Below are positions 1-11,392 of a DNA stretch of 64,000 nt, in pieces. The stretch covers positions 36,760,368 to 36,824,367 of the forward strand of contig OY740768.1 of the NCBI GenBank assembly GCA_963513935.1. The letters are read 5' to 3'. Position 1 is the first letter of the stretch; each line of letters begins with the position of its first letter. The notes under the pieces are model-generated. The model worked only from the letters and a program-made list of their open reading frames with translations, was not told the origin of the DNA and made no database searches. A program made the position numbers and the translations under genes. This DNA comes from Aphrophora alni (lineage: Eukaryota > Arthropoda > Insecta > Hemiptera > Aphrophoridae).

Positions 1-194
1 GATTGTTGGGGGAATGAAAGTGGAGGGGAGGTACATGACAAAAATCAACACTCCCAAATCTTTAGTTGTGCTTACACCTTGGTCCTACATATGAAATATT
101 TTTAAAAAATAGGCATTGTCGAGCACTTTATTATTTTTTAAATTCAATTGCTCTGCTTTCTTGCAGTAATTTTTCCCCGGTAACTTCTATCTGA

Positions 195-600
195 ATTGAT
201 CGAATTCAACCTCTGTTTTTTGACTGATCTTCACGTTACTTGGCCTCAAGATTCCGAAAACGTTAATTTCTGTCGTCGTTGTCGTCTGTACGTAAGCAGA
301 TAAATAAATTAGAAATCCGGTAGAACGTAGCGAGTGGAGGCTCCTCCACGTATATACAACTTTGAAGCCCACTAAAGCCGAAACAGTTGCGAACGAAGCG
401 AGTGAAGACGTTTTAAAATATACTCATCTACACCGCTAGGGCCTAGCAGAAACCAAGACATAATATACGAGGCTCAGAATACTTGTGTAACAACTGCTTA
501 AAAAACTTACTTTACTGGATAAGACCCCTGATGTACCAATACAAATTAACATTTCCTACAAGAAGCATTAACATTGCATGACAAGGCTGAGAATGTACCA
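195..600 (+). repeat. Family C dispersed repeat, copy 1
   Basis: Two parts recur elsewhere. The part near 200-310 (a 'ctgatcttc.cgtt' segment, then gtcgtcgttgtcgtctgtac and gtaagca) matches 16735-16850. The part from about 352 (gtatatacaactttgaagcc, then cgaagcgagtg, then tgtgtaacaac, then ctggataagacccctgat) matches 49808-50015 and 54109-54340. No coding frame is shared, and the 61-residue reverse open frame over 187-372 lies in the repeat. It is an old non-autonomous repeat of unknown class. Confidence 0.75.
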
Positions 601-1640
601 CCAACTTCTATATTTTGTTTTTATCTTCAACATAATTCCTTTTTAGAAAGATTAAAAGTTAGGTTGCAGAATGTACTGGGTGTCGAAAGGCGTGTCAAAC
701 AGTATTACACACTGTCTGCGACACGCTTAATTTGTTGAGTTGTTAGATTGTCTAAATTATTAGAATAATGGACAAGTATTATGTAGTTAAGTTGTTTAAA
801 TTACAAATATATTGGATTACAAGAGTAACAGGAACAAAACTAATGAATATCAATAAGAAACCATTACTGCTCATCTTTGATCTTTTTATCCCGTACTTTA
901 TCAATTAGAATCCGTTGCATCAACTCATGTCTGGTATTTTAATAACTGGAAACTTGATTACTTACTGCGGCATGGCGCTATATTACTATTTAAGAAATAA
1001 TTGCAGGTCATCTTTAATAACTGCACAACGTGGAACGGAATGTCGGTGAAACTTGTGGCGACCCAGGAAGTGTTCACTGAGAACTGCGTTCAATATGGAA
1101 TTACTGGAATAACCGTTTACGGTTTTCTGTTTTAAACGCACATTTTGCTCAAAGTATCCTATTCGTCGAAGGCAATCCTAATTGAGATTACTTTAATTAC
1201 ACACGCAGCCGAACTTTATTTTCTCAAGTTTGCTGTGTGTGTACAGATTAAACGCCAACTTCCCACCTTTCCTTCGTCCTTGTAATTGTTACTAAGTCCT
1301 ATAAAAACTCTAGTTCAATGAAGATAAAATGAAGGAACTTAAATTTCTACATTGTAAATACTCTAACTCTAACAAATCCAATTTTTTTTTCTGGTTATGA
1401 GAAATCAGTTAGGCACCTAATTCCTTAAGTAGTCATTTCTGAATGAATTGCTTAAAACCGAATTAATTGTATTCGTAATAGTGGAAGGGTACTTTCATAC
1501 ATATCGAAAAGAACCATTTATTGTTCTGTATCTAACAGATATTTACGAAAGCAACCATTTATCCGAAAAAATTAAATCATGCCACATGGAATCAAAATTT
1601 CTGATATAAATAATTTTTTAGGCAGAATTATAGTTTTTTA
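601..1640. other. AT-rich stretch, no gene seen
   Basis: No long frame, RNA gene or repeat match was found by eye. Homopolymer runs are short. Confidence 0.5.
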
Positions 1641-1644
1641 AAGC

Positions 1645-1645
<1 letters not shown>

Positions 1646-1682
<37 letters not shown>
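1646..1682. repeat. (TA)n microsatellite
   Basis: An uninterrupted TA dinucleotide tract of about 37 bp just outside the left arm of the palindromic element that follows. Confidence 0.95.
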
Positions 1683-1689
<7 letters not shown>

Positions 1690-1870
1690 CTATGTAAGTG
1701 TGTACTTATATTTACGCATAGAGTAAACATAAAGTATCTTCCCCCCCCCCCAACTTTTTTTCACAGTTTATGTCATGTCGATTTCGAACCAAATGAAGTT
1801 TGTGCATAATTGTACTACGTTTTGGGATGTCTTAAAGTTTTTGGTTACCATATTAGATTTGATTAATTTT

Positions 1871-2394
1871 TTGGTAATTATATAGCATAGTAGCCTCACT
1901 TCAAAATCAATTTTTATGGGTTTTATTCGTCAAATAAATGTTGGAAAAATATTTTATTATCGAAAAAAAAGGTGTCGGAGAGATGATTACATAATATAAT
2001 TACACAAGTTGTTTTTTCGTGAAAAAATTAACTCTGTGTTATCTTTCATACTCATGACATTCACTTCAATAAACGTACGGAAGGTTTGGCCAGGTGGTTT
2101 TATATATATATTTTATATAGCAACCTGGCCAAACCTTTCGTGACATATAATAATACAGCCCTACATATTTACAGCAAAGAAAACATTATTATGGTAATTA
2201 TATAGCAGAGTAGCCTCACTTCAAAACCAATTTTTATGGGTTTTATTCGAAAAAACCACTTGTGTAATTATATTATGTAATCATCTTTCCGACACTTTTT
2301 TTCTATAATAAAATATTTTTCCAACATTTATTTGACGAATAAAACCCATAAAAATTGATTTTGAAGTGAGGCTACTCTGCTATATAATTACCAA
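1871..2394. mobile_element. Inner foldback element (family G) nested in family H
   Basis: Terminal inverted repeats of about 147 bp (1871-2020 and 2248-2394) begin ttggtaattatatagca and end in its complement. The flanks both read 'atttttt', consistent with a target duplication, and joining them restores the family H arm. A third, direct copy of the terminus lies at 2193-2248, so the inside has been rearranged. A half copy is present at 56360-56600. No coding capacity is visible. Confidence 0.85.
2077..2141. repeat. 19 bp-arm hairpin inside family G
   Basis: acggaaggtttggccaggt at 2077-2095 pairs with 2123-2141 with one mismatch, around an AT-rich 27 nt loop. The same arm, without its partner, ends the half copy near 56570-56590. 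Confidence 0.85.
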
Positions 2395-3108
2395 TTTTTT
2401 TAAAATGGCAACATGGTGTTTTACATAATAGAACATCGTTTTTCAACCCTGAATTATTTCACTTATCTTCAATTAATTACGAAATACCACAGGAAATGTA
2501 TGAAATTTGTCTTTTCTCGAATATTGCAAATTTAATGTTTTATTTGTGTGAAACCTATATTACTACACTAGACTTTGATTTTCATCTCAATGGAACATTT
2601 TAAAACTCATATTGCATCATAAAACAACGTCAAAATGATTTTAAAATATAAGAAACGAAGACACACATTAGTAATGATAAATCAAGTTGTACAATTATAC
2701 TGACATATTATTTCCGTAGATGTCCATTGAGGTGAAATTTAAAGACTAGTGCAGTAACATGGGTCTCGCACAATTAAAACATTATATTTTTAATATTTGA
2801 AAAAAAAATTTTTTATACATTTCCTATTGTTTTCGTGAATAACAGGATAAAAAAAATAAATAAATAAATTTAAAAAAAAAAATGTATGCCACTGAACTCA
2901 GGGTTGAAAACGATGGTTAATCAAGTATCAAAACAGCTGTCATTTTAATAAATAAACTCAAATCCAATATGGTGACGGCCGCCAATTTTAACACAACACA
3001 AAATGTAGTTTTAGTAATTATACATAAACTTCATTTAGTCTGAAATTCATGACAAAAACTGAAAAAAAAGTAGTGGAGCTAAGAGACTTTATGTTCACTT
3101 TCAAATAC

Positions 3109-3975
3109 GTTCAGAGCTTTTTTTCATTCAAATTCTGAACACAATCAAGTACAAATCGAAAAGGTAAACCCAAGTATAAAGGCTAAAGGGTTATCTAATT
3201 TTGCAGAAAACAAGTGAGGCAAAGTCAATGAAATGATTTCCTTTATAAATGAATTTATGTTGTTTTTTTTAATTTTCTCGTGAGATAAGACGTTGAAGTT
3301 TTAAGTTTAAGTGAAGTATAGAAATGTCATTTGAATTGTATCAAATATACCGAGAGAGAATTATTTATATTTTGCTGTAAAATAAACTTATTATTACCAG
3401 TAATAAAGTGTTGTGTTAAGATATCGGTTGTATGATTTTAGGGGAAAGACAAACCGTGTGAAAAATAATAATAAGGTTTTCAAATTTGTGGAAGAGAAAA
3501 AAATATTTTTGTCGATACTATTTTTTTTATTTTATTTATTTATTTTTTCAGAAAACCATTTTTTTGGTTTTCAAAAACATTTAACGGATAATTGTGATCA
3601 ATTCGTTCTCTCTTTTTCTTTTTAAGATAGAAACAGTCTCGTGTATATACAATAAGTGCAATAAAAGAATGTATTTCATATATATTACAATTAATACTGT
3701 TCTTATTTATAAATAATTTCCCTCCCCCAGCGAAAATCATTTTTATTGAGACTTACTTTAAGTTATAACCGTACAAATTATGTCTACAATTTAAAAATAA
3801 ATTCCAGATAATGAAGTTTTAAAGCTCATTTTTTTTTTTTTTTTTTTGTGAGAATATTGAAAACTCATAATGTTTTATTTTCGTGGTCTGAACTATCAAC
3901 ATTTTTTGCTAAACCAAACTATTTACTGGATTTTTTTTAAACTAGACTTTATGAAATGATATAGTATATTAATAT
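3109..3975. other. AT-rich stretch, no gene seen
   Basis: Contains a T tract at 3829-3847. Short frames on both strands (about 60-70 codons, rich in F, K and N) look like chance. Confidence 0.5.
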
Positions 3976-4335
3976 TAACTGAACTTTTTGAAACTACTTA
4001 AATTAACAGAAGTTTATGAAAAACTACTTAATAGTAACTGAACTTTTTTAAACAACTTAAATTAACAGAAGTTTATGAAAAACTACTTAATAGTAACTGA
4101 ACTTTTTTAAACAACTTAATATTAACAGAAGTTTATGAAAAACTACTTAATAGTAACTGAACTTTTTTAAACAACTTAATATTAACTGAAGTTTATGAAA
4201 CTACTTAATAACTGAACTTTTTGAAACTACTTAATATTGACTAAACTTTTTAAAACTACTTAATAACTGAACTTTTTGAAACTACTTAATTTGACTAAAC
4301 TTTTTGAAACTACTTAATATTAACTGAACTTTTTG
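3976..4335. repeat. Tandem repeat, ~62 bp unit made of ~31 bp half-units
   Basis: The half-unit is roughly aactgaactttttgaaact plus acttaat. The paired unit, alternating 'ctgaactttttt' and 'cagaagtttatgaaa', occurs about four times (3990-4200) and is followed by simpler half-units to 4335. AT-rich and non-coding. Confidence 0.85.
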
Positions 4336-6118
4336 CAACATCCCAAATTAACTTGTGCTATGTAACAAGACATTTCATTTCAGCTCACAGCAGATCAACA
4401 CGATCGATTCAACTTCATATTTCGATTGTTTGGTCCTCGACCTCTTCCTAAATTCCTTGTCGTTATAAATTATACAACGTGGAGATGTTTTTCAGTCGCA
4501 GTTAATTGGTGATAAAGACTGCCGATGCACGTGGAAGGAATATGAAGTAAGCATAATGAGAAAACAGGTATTTTGTTAGTCCTCGTGCATGGCACATAGT
4601 AGATTAGTGTTTCGCAGTGGATGTGCAACAAATCGTTATCAAACAGCAAAGAGAGGGAGAAAACTGAAATTAATTTTTTAGTGAGTTTTTCCCCGTGTTT
4701 TTTTTTATGGGAGATCATTTAATATCAATTTTTTGTGAAATCTAGAAGAAAATAAAAATACTAAGCTTGTTTCTCCTAAGTTATAAACGTATTATAGGCG
4801 TAAATTTTATCTGATTGAAAGCCAGTTTCAAATAGGTTTTTTGTCACATTTATCTGAACTCTAGTTTAATTTTTCCTCATATAATCGCACTGGTTTACGT
4901 GATTAATTTTAATTAAAATTTTAACGTAATCGGTTTTGCCGAATTTGAGAAATTATATATTTTATTACAACTCCATGACTGCTGATATTTTAATTTTTTT
5001 ATTGATTAGGCCCTACTACCAAATCACCACTTTTAGGGAGATACGTTTTGTTTGGGTCTTTATAGGGTACATTTTAACATAGTTTAATCAAAATCCTAAC
5101 GATTTTATTCTGTCTCGTGGTAGTTACCTTCAAATTTTGAGTATTAAAATAGTAAGGTACAAAATCCTCCAGATATGACCAAAATATCCTCACGTGCTAA
5201 ATTTCATTAAAATCAGTCTACTCCTTTGGACTGTAGAGTGTAAAGTACTGCACAAACGACTGACATAAAAAACACTTTTTTATTAATTCAAGGAGCTTCA
5301 AAACAGAAATTTCCGTGAAAACCTCAACTTCGATTTATTACCACTAACACAACACTTTCTTCGTCCATAAGGTGTAGTTCTAAGCTGGCGGAGAATTGAT
5401 GTCATAACTATAACTGCTGATAAAGACATTGACTCAGTTCCATTTCGCTGTCAACGTTTGTCATGTTACCGACTCTGGGGCAACACCGAATATTTTGTAA
5501 GCCCCCTCAGAGATGAACAAAATTGTACCAACTTAGGGCTCAATGTAAATGGGGAGACTTGTATAGAGGGTATGATTTTTGGTCAGTTAAAATCAAATTC
5601 CCCCCAAAAAATAGCGTCACACAACACAGACATTAAAGCGGCTCTACTGTAGGTTTCTATATGTCAGAAAGTAGAAGCTATCACTATAATCAAAATGTTT
5701 GATAACGAATCTTGGGAATCAGCTTTTTGACTCGTTATTGCTTTATCTGGTAAAGTATCACAATACAGTTGTGGTCACTTGGGTCCATGGTTATCTCGAC
5801 ATAGATCACTGAACTGTAACGTCTCACATGGCCACACCGCAGATTTGCTACGACTTTTTGTAGTCTTGGTTTAAAACTTTCTGTCATTCCAGACAGACTT
5901 TTTTATTTAAGTAAATTACTTTATCTGTTAGTAGTAACAAGCTTGTTAACTTTTATTAAACAGATTGTTCCAGAAGTCATTTCACACTTCAAATTTGCAA
6001 TAACTATAGAGTTATGTGGGTAACATAATTTTATTGTTTGTAACACACAGGTGTTCAACAATGTTGCCTTGTAAAGTTGTTTTTCTAACCTATACAAATA
6101 ATTGTTGTAAAGTCATAA
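4336..6118. other. No gene seen; weak transposon-like signals
   Basis: The part at 5000-5270 ('catta aaatc.gtctact' style sequence) resembles the noncoding parts of insect repeats and has a loose counterpart near 42840-42930. A 64-codon forward frame at 5458-5652 shows no recognisable motif. Confidence 0.35.
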
Positions 6119-6598
6119 ATGTGGTTGACCGTATGCGGTGCTGTCTCAAGTTTTATAGTGCTTGGACCCTACTTCTTTGACGAGGCAGTAACAGAAGATG
6201 CATATCTTCAAGTAATGGAGATTTACACCACAAAACAGGAAAGTATAAAACACTCTTGTATTTATACAATTCCAGGTTTGAAGCTGCACGTTGAAATTTT
6301 TTCTAAAGTTAATTTTCAACATGACGGTAATCCACTGCATTACGTCACAGCTGATCCTGAACACTTCCAACAGTTATTGGAAGAGGAGCAACCATTGAAA
6401 TACCACCAACGTCACTTGAAATCACACCGATAAGTTTCTTTTTGTGGGGTGTGGTGAAAGATTTTATGTATGCTAGAAAACTGAAAAAGGCACAACTTCG
6501 ATCTTTGACTGACTTTCACAACAATACTAATTTAATTAATAAAGTGTGTGAGAATGTTCCATTTAATAAATATAACTGTAATCAAATCAGTGTGAAGT
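6119..6598 (+). pseudogene. Mariner-like DDE transposase, broken C-terminal half
   Basis: A Tc1/mariner-superfamily transposase would cut and paste its own element; this copy cannot. The first frame reads WLTVCGAVSSF, then LGPYFFDEAVTEDAYLQ, then FQHDGNPLHY, which carries the second catalytic Asp in its usual QDGAP-like setting (codons near 6318-6329). A frameshift near 6375 moves the match to another frame: IGRGATIE, then PPTSLEITPISFFLW and GVVKDFMYA, then a tail ending in a stop at 6596-6598. The third acidic position sits in 'LEITP', where mariner-like proteins usually have PDLTP, so Asp may have become Glu. The N-terminal DNA-binding region and first Asp were not found upstream. I am confident of the superfamily but not of the family. 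An antisense open frame over the same span is a shadow. Confidence 0.85.
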
Positions 6599-6992
6599 GA
6601 CTCAAGGGTCACTGTTAGAATGTAAAAGACTGAAATTTAGAGGAATGTAAGTTAATCCAATACAATTCTTTCCTATATTTCGTTTTTTCGTTATTGATTT
6701 CATGGTCTTTAAAAAAATAAAATTTATTTTCCATAATATAGGCTGTTTGTATTTTGAAAAATGTCTCATGAAAGTGTAATCTTATTACTGTACTTCCAAT
6801 ACAGTCAGAACTTCTATATTCTAAGAACATCTGTTTTTATAACTAAATTACTGGTAGAAAGTTCAGACAATTTTATTATTACCTATTATGAAAACTTTGA
6901 AATGTAATCAGTCAGTATGAGAAAATATCCATCCAAGTTATTAACAGTTTTCTTTTACAAACTGTTATTGGTCATGCAGAATAATCTATATC

Positions 6993-7275
6993 CCACCATA
7001 TTACTGCGAATTAAACCCCATAGAACTGATATGGGTTTAAGTAAAGCCTTGCATAACCTTAAAGAACGGTTTGTTTAAAATTAAACACTTAATACCTTCG
7101 TTGGAAGAAGGACTGACAAGCTGTCAAAGAATGCTTGGAAACAGTGTGTAGAACAGATAATCAAGGAAAAGGAGAAAATGTAGAGCTCGATGACATTATA
7201 GAAGATATAGATTTGTCATCAATCTAGAAAACGATAGTGACAGTGATGTGTCAAATTTAGCAGAGGATACTCAGC
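6993..7275 (+). pseudogene. Second DDE transposase remnant (C-terminal end)
   Basis: The frame starting near 6993 reads PPYYCELNPIELIW, the conserved segment carrying the last catalytic Glu of DDE_3-type transposases common in insects. A stop follows at once. Further on, other frames give AWKQCVEQIIKEKEKM, then ELDDIIEDI, then VINLENDSDSD, matching the normal tail order of this protein type: a Trp/Cys/Val helix, an acidic linker, then an acidic C-terminus. At least two stops and two frameshifts separate the pieces. The motif wording differs from the mariner remnant at 6119-6598, so this is a different family lying about 400 bp downstream in the same direction. The upstream catalytic region is not recognisable. 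Confidence 0.8.
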
Positions 7276-8989
7276 GGCAAAGAAATGTGTTTCTCTGTAC
7301 CAAAGGGACATGTGTGGCTTAGGCTTACGGGAGCTTCTTTTCTCTTTACAAAAATATCGACCCCTGAGATGGTGGGGAGATTGACGTTTCTTCAGGGACT
7401 TATCACAAACAATAATCAAAATAAAAGTTTTATGAATCAAATGTTGGTACACAATAAACACGTCAGCAGCGGCATTTAAGCCTGATTAGCCTGAACACGT
7501 CAGTTGCCTAGATGAACTGCTTGTGAATCAGCCGATCCTGACGTCACTAGAGCAGTAGGCTGCTTCATTTCAGTCATTCACCAAATGAACAAGTAGTATA
7601 TACAGAATGTATAACCAATTATGCCTAATATTTTATCAGTGTTCCTTTTATCATTTTAAGACATAAATGTTCCTATAAACGTTAATAATAAAAAATGTTT
7701 CGTTTTCCTGTTTTAGTCAATTACCAAGAAATTATGTTTTTATTGTCTTTTAATAACTCTGTTATCATTTAACCTAAATAAAACAAATAAATTTCATTGT
7801 ATTTATTGTTAAATGAGGAAAATATTCTGTAACGTTAATGGTTTTCGAGATATTGAACACGAAAACTGTTAAACGGCCGCCATTTTGTGAAATAAAATAT
7901 TGGTTAGGTTAGGTTAGTGCGTATACTGATGAAAATGTACATAAAAAAATTGCGTAAACAAATTATGGTCTCAATTTCTTTTTAATTTCCAAAGTTATAA
8001 TTTATTTTATAAAAACACAAACAAAAACGACAGATCCAAGCATTATAGGACAGATGTTTACACAAAGTTTTAAATGAAAGAAGGAACACGCTGGCCAAAT
8101 ATCAAACAAACTACAAATGGTGGAATATTTGAAAAATTGAGGCAACATGGTATAGATACAGACAACGTTGCTGAAGAGTTTTATTTCAAGCAAAGTGCTG
8201 TTAAAATAAAAAAATCGTATGAAACAATTTTTATAACATGTAAATCTATTAATGGTTTAAAAATAACACAAATTGATGGGCGACAAATGGTAGGCCTACT
8301 TTACTCAGTCCCCATCATACTGTACAATGTAAAATAAGCAGGTTGTTTAAATTGAATGCCTAAAAGTTCGTTTTCTGTAGGAAATGAAGGGTTTTATGCA
8401 GTAGGGTTAAGTTTTGTTTAAAACAGTTGTTACTCAGAATTTCTGAACTTCGTAATTGTGTATATCACTACTTTCTTGACGTCGCTTAGATCTGTAGCCT
8501 ATATATTAAAAAATCTCCAATCCCTTCGCTCCTGAAATTATCTCAGCCCTAGCAAACCTCGAAACTGTACATACGTGAAAGAGTTGTTTTTTCTTTTCTT
8601 TTTTTTAATAACTTCCCTATTTACCATCTTAGAGATATGGTGTTGGTACTATTAGGCCCTACATGCAGAATTAAAATCTTCAAAATTTTATCCAATTTAG
8701 TGTGTTTTATTTATTAAGTCTAAAATAATAATAAGGATTAAAACTCTCATTTCTGAAAAACTTTGTGTAGATAAAAATAAAAATTTTGATTTTTTTTTTT
8801 TGTTTTAATAGGATGTATTTGAACCTATTTTACGGTTTGTTTTCGTTTTAGACTCAAAGATAATGGCATTTCTCATTTAAACTCTAAACCACTAAAATTC
8901 TACTAACAAAAGTTTAAAACATCATTTAATATATTTTTGCTCTATTTCAAGAAAATATAAAAATATTTTTATGACAATTAGAAATAAAA
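7276..8989. other. No recognisable gene
   Basis: An 87-codon forward frame (8074-8337) has ordinary-looking composition but no motif I know. A three-unit ttaggttaggttagt tract occurs near 7905, and a 'ggcggccgccattttg'-like motif of the kind seen in the palindromic elements near 7873. The rest is AT-rich. Confidence 0.4.
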
Positions 8990-9155
8990 AATAATAATTT
9001 CGGAACATTCTGTATATGGCACCTGATTTTTGGCTCACCCTGTAGATAAAGGGTGTCAATTTCTACAAAATGCCGTTAATTCCATGTTTCTATATTTGCT
9101 AGAACCATATAATTTAACTGTTCAGAGATTTTTTTAACACTCTGTATATACGTCA
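8990..9155. mobile_element. Cluster of element termini of the ACAGGGTGTT type
   Basis: Three sites look like right-hand ends of the elements that begin ACAGGGTGTT elsewhere (10916, 22419, 28490, 40208): acattctgtata near 9005, caccctgta near 9038 and aacactctgtata near 9138. Left-hand partners were not identified, so these are probably eroded fragments. Confidence 0.4.
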
Positions 9156-9297
9156 AATTGTTCATCGAAAAGCTTCGCAAAAAAAATCCTTAATTTAACT
9201 TGACAGAAATTTATTTTTCCATTTTGTTTCGTTACCGTAGCAACCAATTTTACACAAAATTGATAACAGCTGATCAATAATAATCAAAACACCTGCT

Positions 9298-9335
9298 AAC
9301 CATAAAATCAAATTGAGGTTAGGTTGACCAATTTA
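9298..9335 (+). repeat. Short dispersed repeat, inverted relative to 52028-52066
   Basis: About 35 bp (ccataaaatcaaattgaggt then taggtt) is the near-exact reverse complement of 52030-52064. Flanking similarity fades quickly. Unknown class. Confidence 0.6.
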
Positions 9336-9803
9336 GATCCATGAAAGATTCTCATAATAATACTCTACCGTGTCACACAATAGTCTATTTTCCTCTTACA
9401 TGACGAAACTATTGCAAAATAATATTCTCACCTAGTGCTACACTTTCGCAATAAAATATAACTCAATACACATACTCATCATCCAGCTGATAAGTCTTAA
9501 GCCTCTCGTGTGAAGACACCAATCTTGGAAATATAAATATTATGTAGATCTAAACTCTACTAAATTAATTGTGTAACTTCCTGAAGAGATTATAGTTTTG
9601 AAGAACTGCAGAAATGCCGTTTCAAACCGTCTCCATTTTGAAATGTTCAAATTTTATTTTATTTAGGATTAGTCATATTTACGAATAGTAGATCCAGTTA
9701 TACTAATTTGACTAAAATTCCGGGTCTGTTATTTTAGTGTTTTAAATTTTAAAAGGTTATCTCGTTAATAATTTGTTGTTAGTGGATGGATCTGTTCTTT
9801 TTT

Positions 9804-9808
<5 letters not shown>

Positions 9809-9863
<55 letters not shown>
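9809..9863 (+). repeat. 55 bp poly(A) tract
   Basis: An uninterrupted A run about 100 bp upstream of the LINE remnant. It may be the tail of an earlier retrotransposed sequence into or beside which the LINE inserted. Confidence 0.9.
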
Positions 9864-9864
<1 letters not shown>

Positions 9865-9951
9865 GTGCGTCTACCATTGGATGTGTATTTTAAAGCTCCG
9901 CTAATGAATGATTGTGATACGTTGTAGGGAAATAGAGGTGAAAACTAGTTT

Positions 9952-10729
9952 TTGACAATTAAAAATCTATGTACATGTTTCTCCGAATGTATCAAGGAGA
10001 ATCTAAGAATGAAATACAAAGGTAATAACATTCTGATCTTCACGGACAGTCAAGCTGCAATTAAGGAACTAAACACGACTAGAGTAAAGTCGAAGCTGGT
10101 ATGGGACTACATCTCATCATTGATAAAGCTTAGTCAGGTGAACACGGTCACTGTGGGCTGGGTTCCTGGCCATTTAGGTATCGATGGAAATGAGAGAGCA
10201 GATGAATTAGCCAGGGTAGGTTCAGAATCCCCTTTCGTAGGCCCGGAGCCGGTGTTCGGGATCTCCTATGGACATGCCAGAGCAGCGGTTGATACATGGA
10301 TACTGTGGAGGGGATGAATAAGGCCTGGACAAATTCAACTACAAGTAGACTTGCAAAGAGGCTACTTAGACCAAGCAAGAAACATGCTGAACAACTTATC
10401 TCTCTTAGAAGGGATAACATGAGGTGGGTGGTTGGGCTTTTAACGAGCCACTGTCACCTCAGAAAACACCTACACAGGATAGGGATTGCTGCAGAAAATA
10501 TTTGCAGGAAATGTGGTTTGGCTAAAGAGTCCGCTGAACACATTCTCTTAGGCTATACTCTCTAGGCCCTCCGGGGAAGAAGTTGGAAACCATCCTAGAC
10601 AACCCTATAGGTAGCATCTGTTCCTTCATAAGGATGACAGGTATTACTGAGTGGGTGTACGATGGAACTTGGGGCGGGAAAAGACCTTCAGGTCGACGTC
10701 GGTGAGGTCTCTGACGGAGGTTATCACAG
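9952..10729 (+). pseudogene. RNase H-bearing LINE (I-superfamily-like), 3' end of ORF2 and 3' UTR
   Basis: This is the C-terminal end of a retrotransposon polyprotein whose RNase H removes RNA from the RNA-DNA hybrid. The frame to about 10317 shows IFTDSQAAIKEL, with the third RNase H acidic residue, then VGWVPGHLGIDGNERADELA, with the conserved His and the last Asp. The first two acidic positions are missing, so the copy is 5' truncated. A frameshift near 10290 leads to a frame with CRKCGLAKESAEH, the Cys/His knuckle that follows RNase H in these elements. A second frameshift near 10575 gives KLETILDN, then SFIRMTGITEWVY, ending at a stop at 10703-10705. A 48 bp A tail begins at 10730. I assign the I superfamily from the RNase H plus knuckle order, not from a search. 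Confidence 0.9.

Positions 10730-10777
<48 letters not shown>
10730..10777 (+). repeat. 48 bp poly(A) tail of the LINE copy
   Basis: It follows the ORF2 stop by 25 bp, with no AATAAA needed for target-primed insertion. The unbroken run suggests a fairly recent insertion. Confidence 0.9.
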
Positions 10778-10779
<2 letters not shown>

Positions 10780-10915
10780 TTGAAATTTATCTGCCATTTT
10801 TTCTTTTTTTCCTTCGACAATTCGTTTAACGCATCCTACATAAGAATTAAATTTGACTGAAATTCTACTAACATGATTAGAGTTTTTACTACAGAGGATA
10901 CTTAAATAAATAATA

Positions 10916-11392
10916 CAGGATGTTCCTGTAATGCGCGGAGATAAATCAGAGGGTTGTTATAAGGGTTAAAATAAAGGAAAAGGTTCCTATAAACATATTT
11001 CGGGAAACGCTTCTTTTACCACCTATCCGCCATTTTGTTTTTTACTAAATAATTTATATCTCTAGAACGGCTTAACCAATTGAGTGTGATAGTCGTCTAG
11101 TTTGCAAAAATAATCAACTTTTCACAATAATCTGTTTCAAAATGGCGGCCAAAAAATTTTTGTTTGAAATATTTAAATGGCCGTCATTTTGAAACGGATT
11201 ATATTAGAACAAGTTGATTATTTTTTCAAACTAGGTTTATCTATCGGTTGCCATAGAGATATAACTTATTTAGTAAAACAAAAATGGCGGATAGCTGGCG
11301 TTGCCGGACATATGTTGTAGGGCCTTTTTTATTTATTTTGACATAATATAACCACACCCTGAATTATCTCCGCGCATTACAGAAACACTCTA
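10916..11392. mobile_element. Palindromic element with ACAGGRTGTT-type ends, copy 1
   Basis: Nearly the whole 477 bp is an inverted repeat. The ends pair over 'ctgtaatgcgcggagata' (near 10927 and 11370), and the inner arms pair over 'ctatccgccatttt' and 'aaaatggcgg'. The core carries 'tttcaaaatggcgg' against 'ccgtcattttgaaa'. No frame longer than chance. It is probably a non-autonomous DNA element related in design to 22419-22989. Confidence 0.85.

Larger units (their letters stand above)
1726..3108. mobile_element. Palindromic foldback element (family H), interrupted by a second element
   Basis: The left arm (1726-1870, resuming at 2395-2640) is a diverged reverse complement of 2640-3108. 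Matched landmarks are aacataaagt at both outer ends, a T-run followed by 'cag.tt.tgtcatg', ccatatt.gattt, 'cgtttt.caaccctga' (about 2430-2450 against 2898-2918), and ctcaatggaaca against tgtccattgag. Without the 524 bp inner insertion the element is about 860 bp. It has no open frame and is probably a non-autonomous DNA transposon of unknown superfamily. A similar 'cttccctt..ttttttcac' start lies near 39010. Confidence 0.75.

Noticed and set aside
6146..6370. 74-codon reverse frame
   Set aside because: Shadow of the mariner-like transposase remnant.
7905..7920. Interstitial telomere tract
   Set aside because: Only about three TTAGG units, which occurs by chance.
8074..8337. Real small gene of 87 codons
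   Set aside because: No motif, homolog or splice context; kept only as a note in the gap entry.
10148..10420. 90-codon reverse frame
   Set aside because: Antisense shadow of the RNase H-bearing LINE.
10522..10797. 91-codon reverse frame with poly-Phe
   Set aside because: It is the complement of the LINE tail and poly(A).
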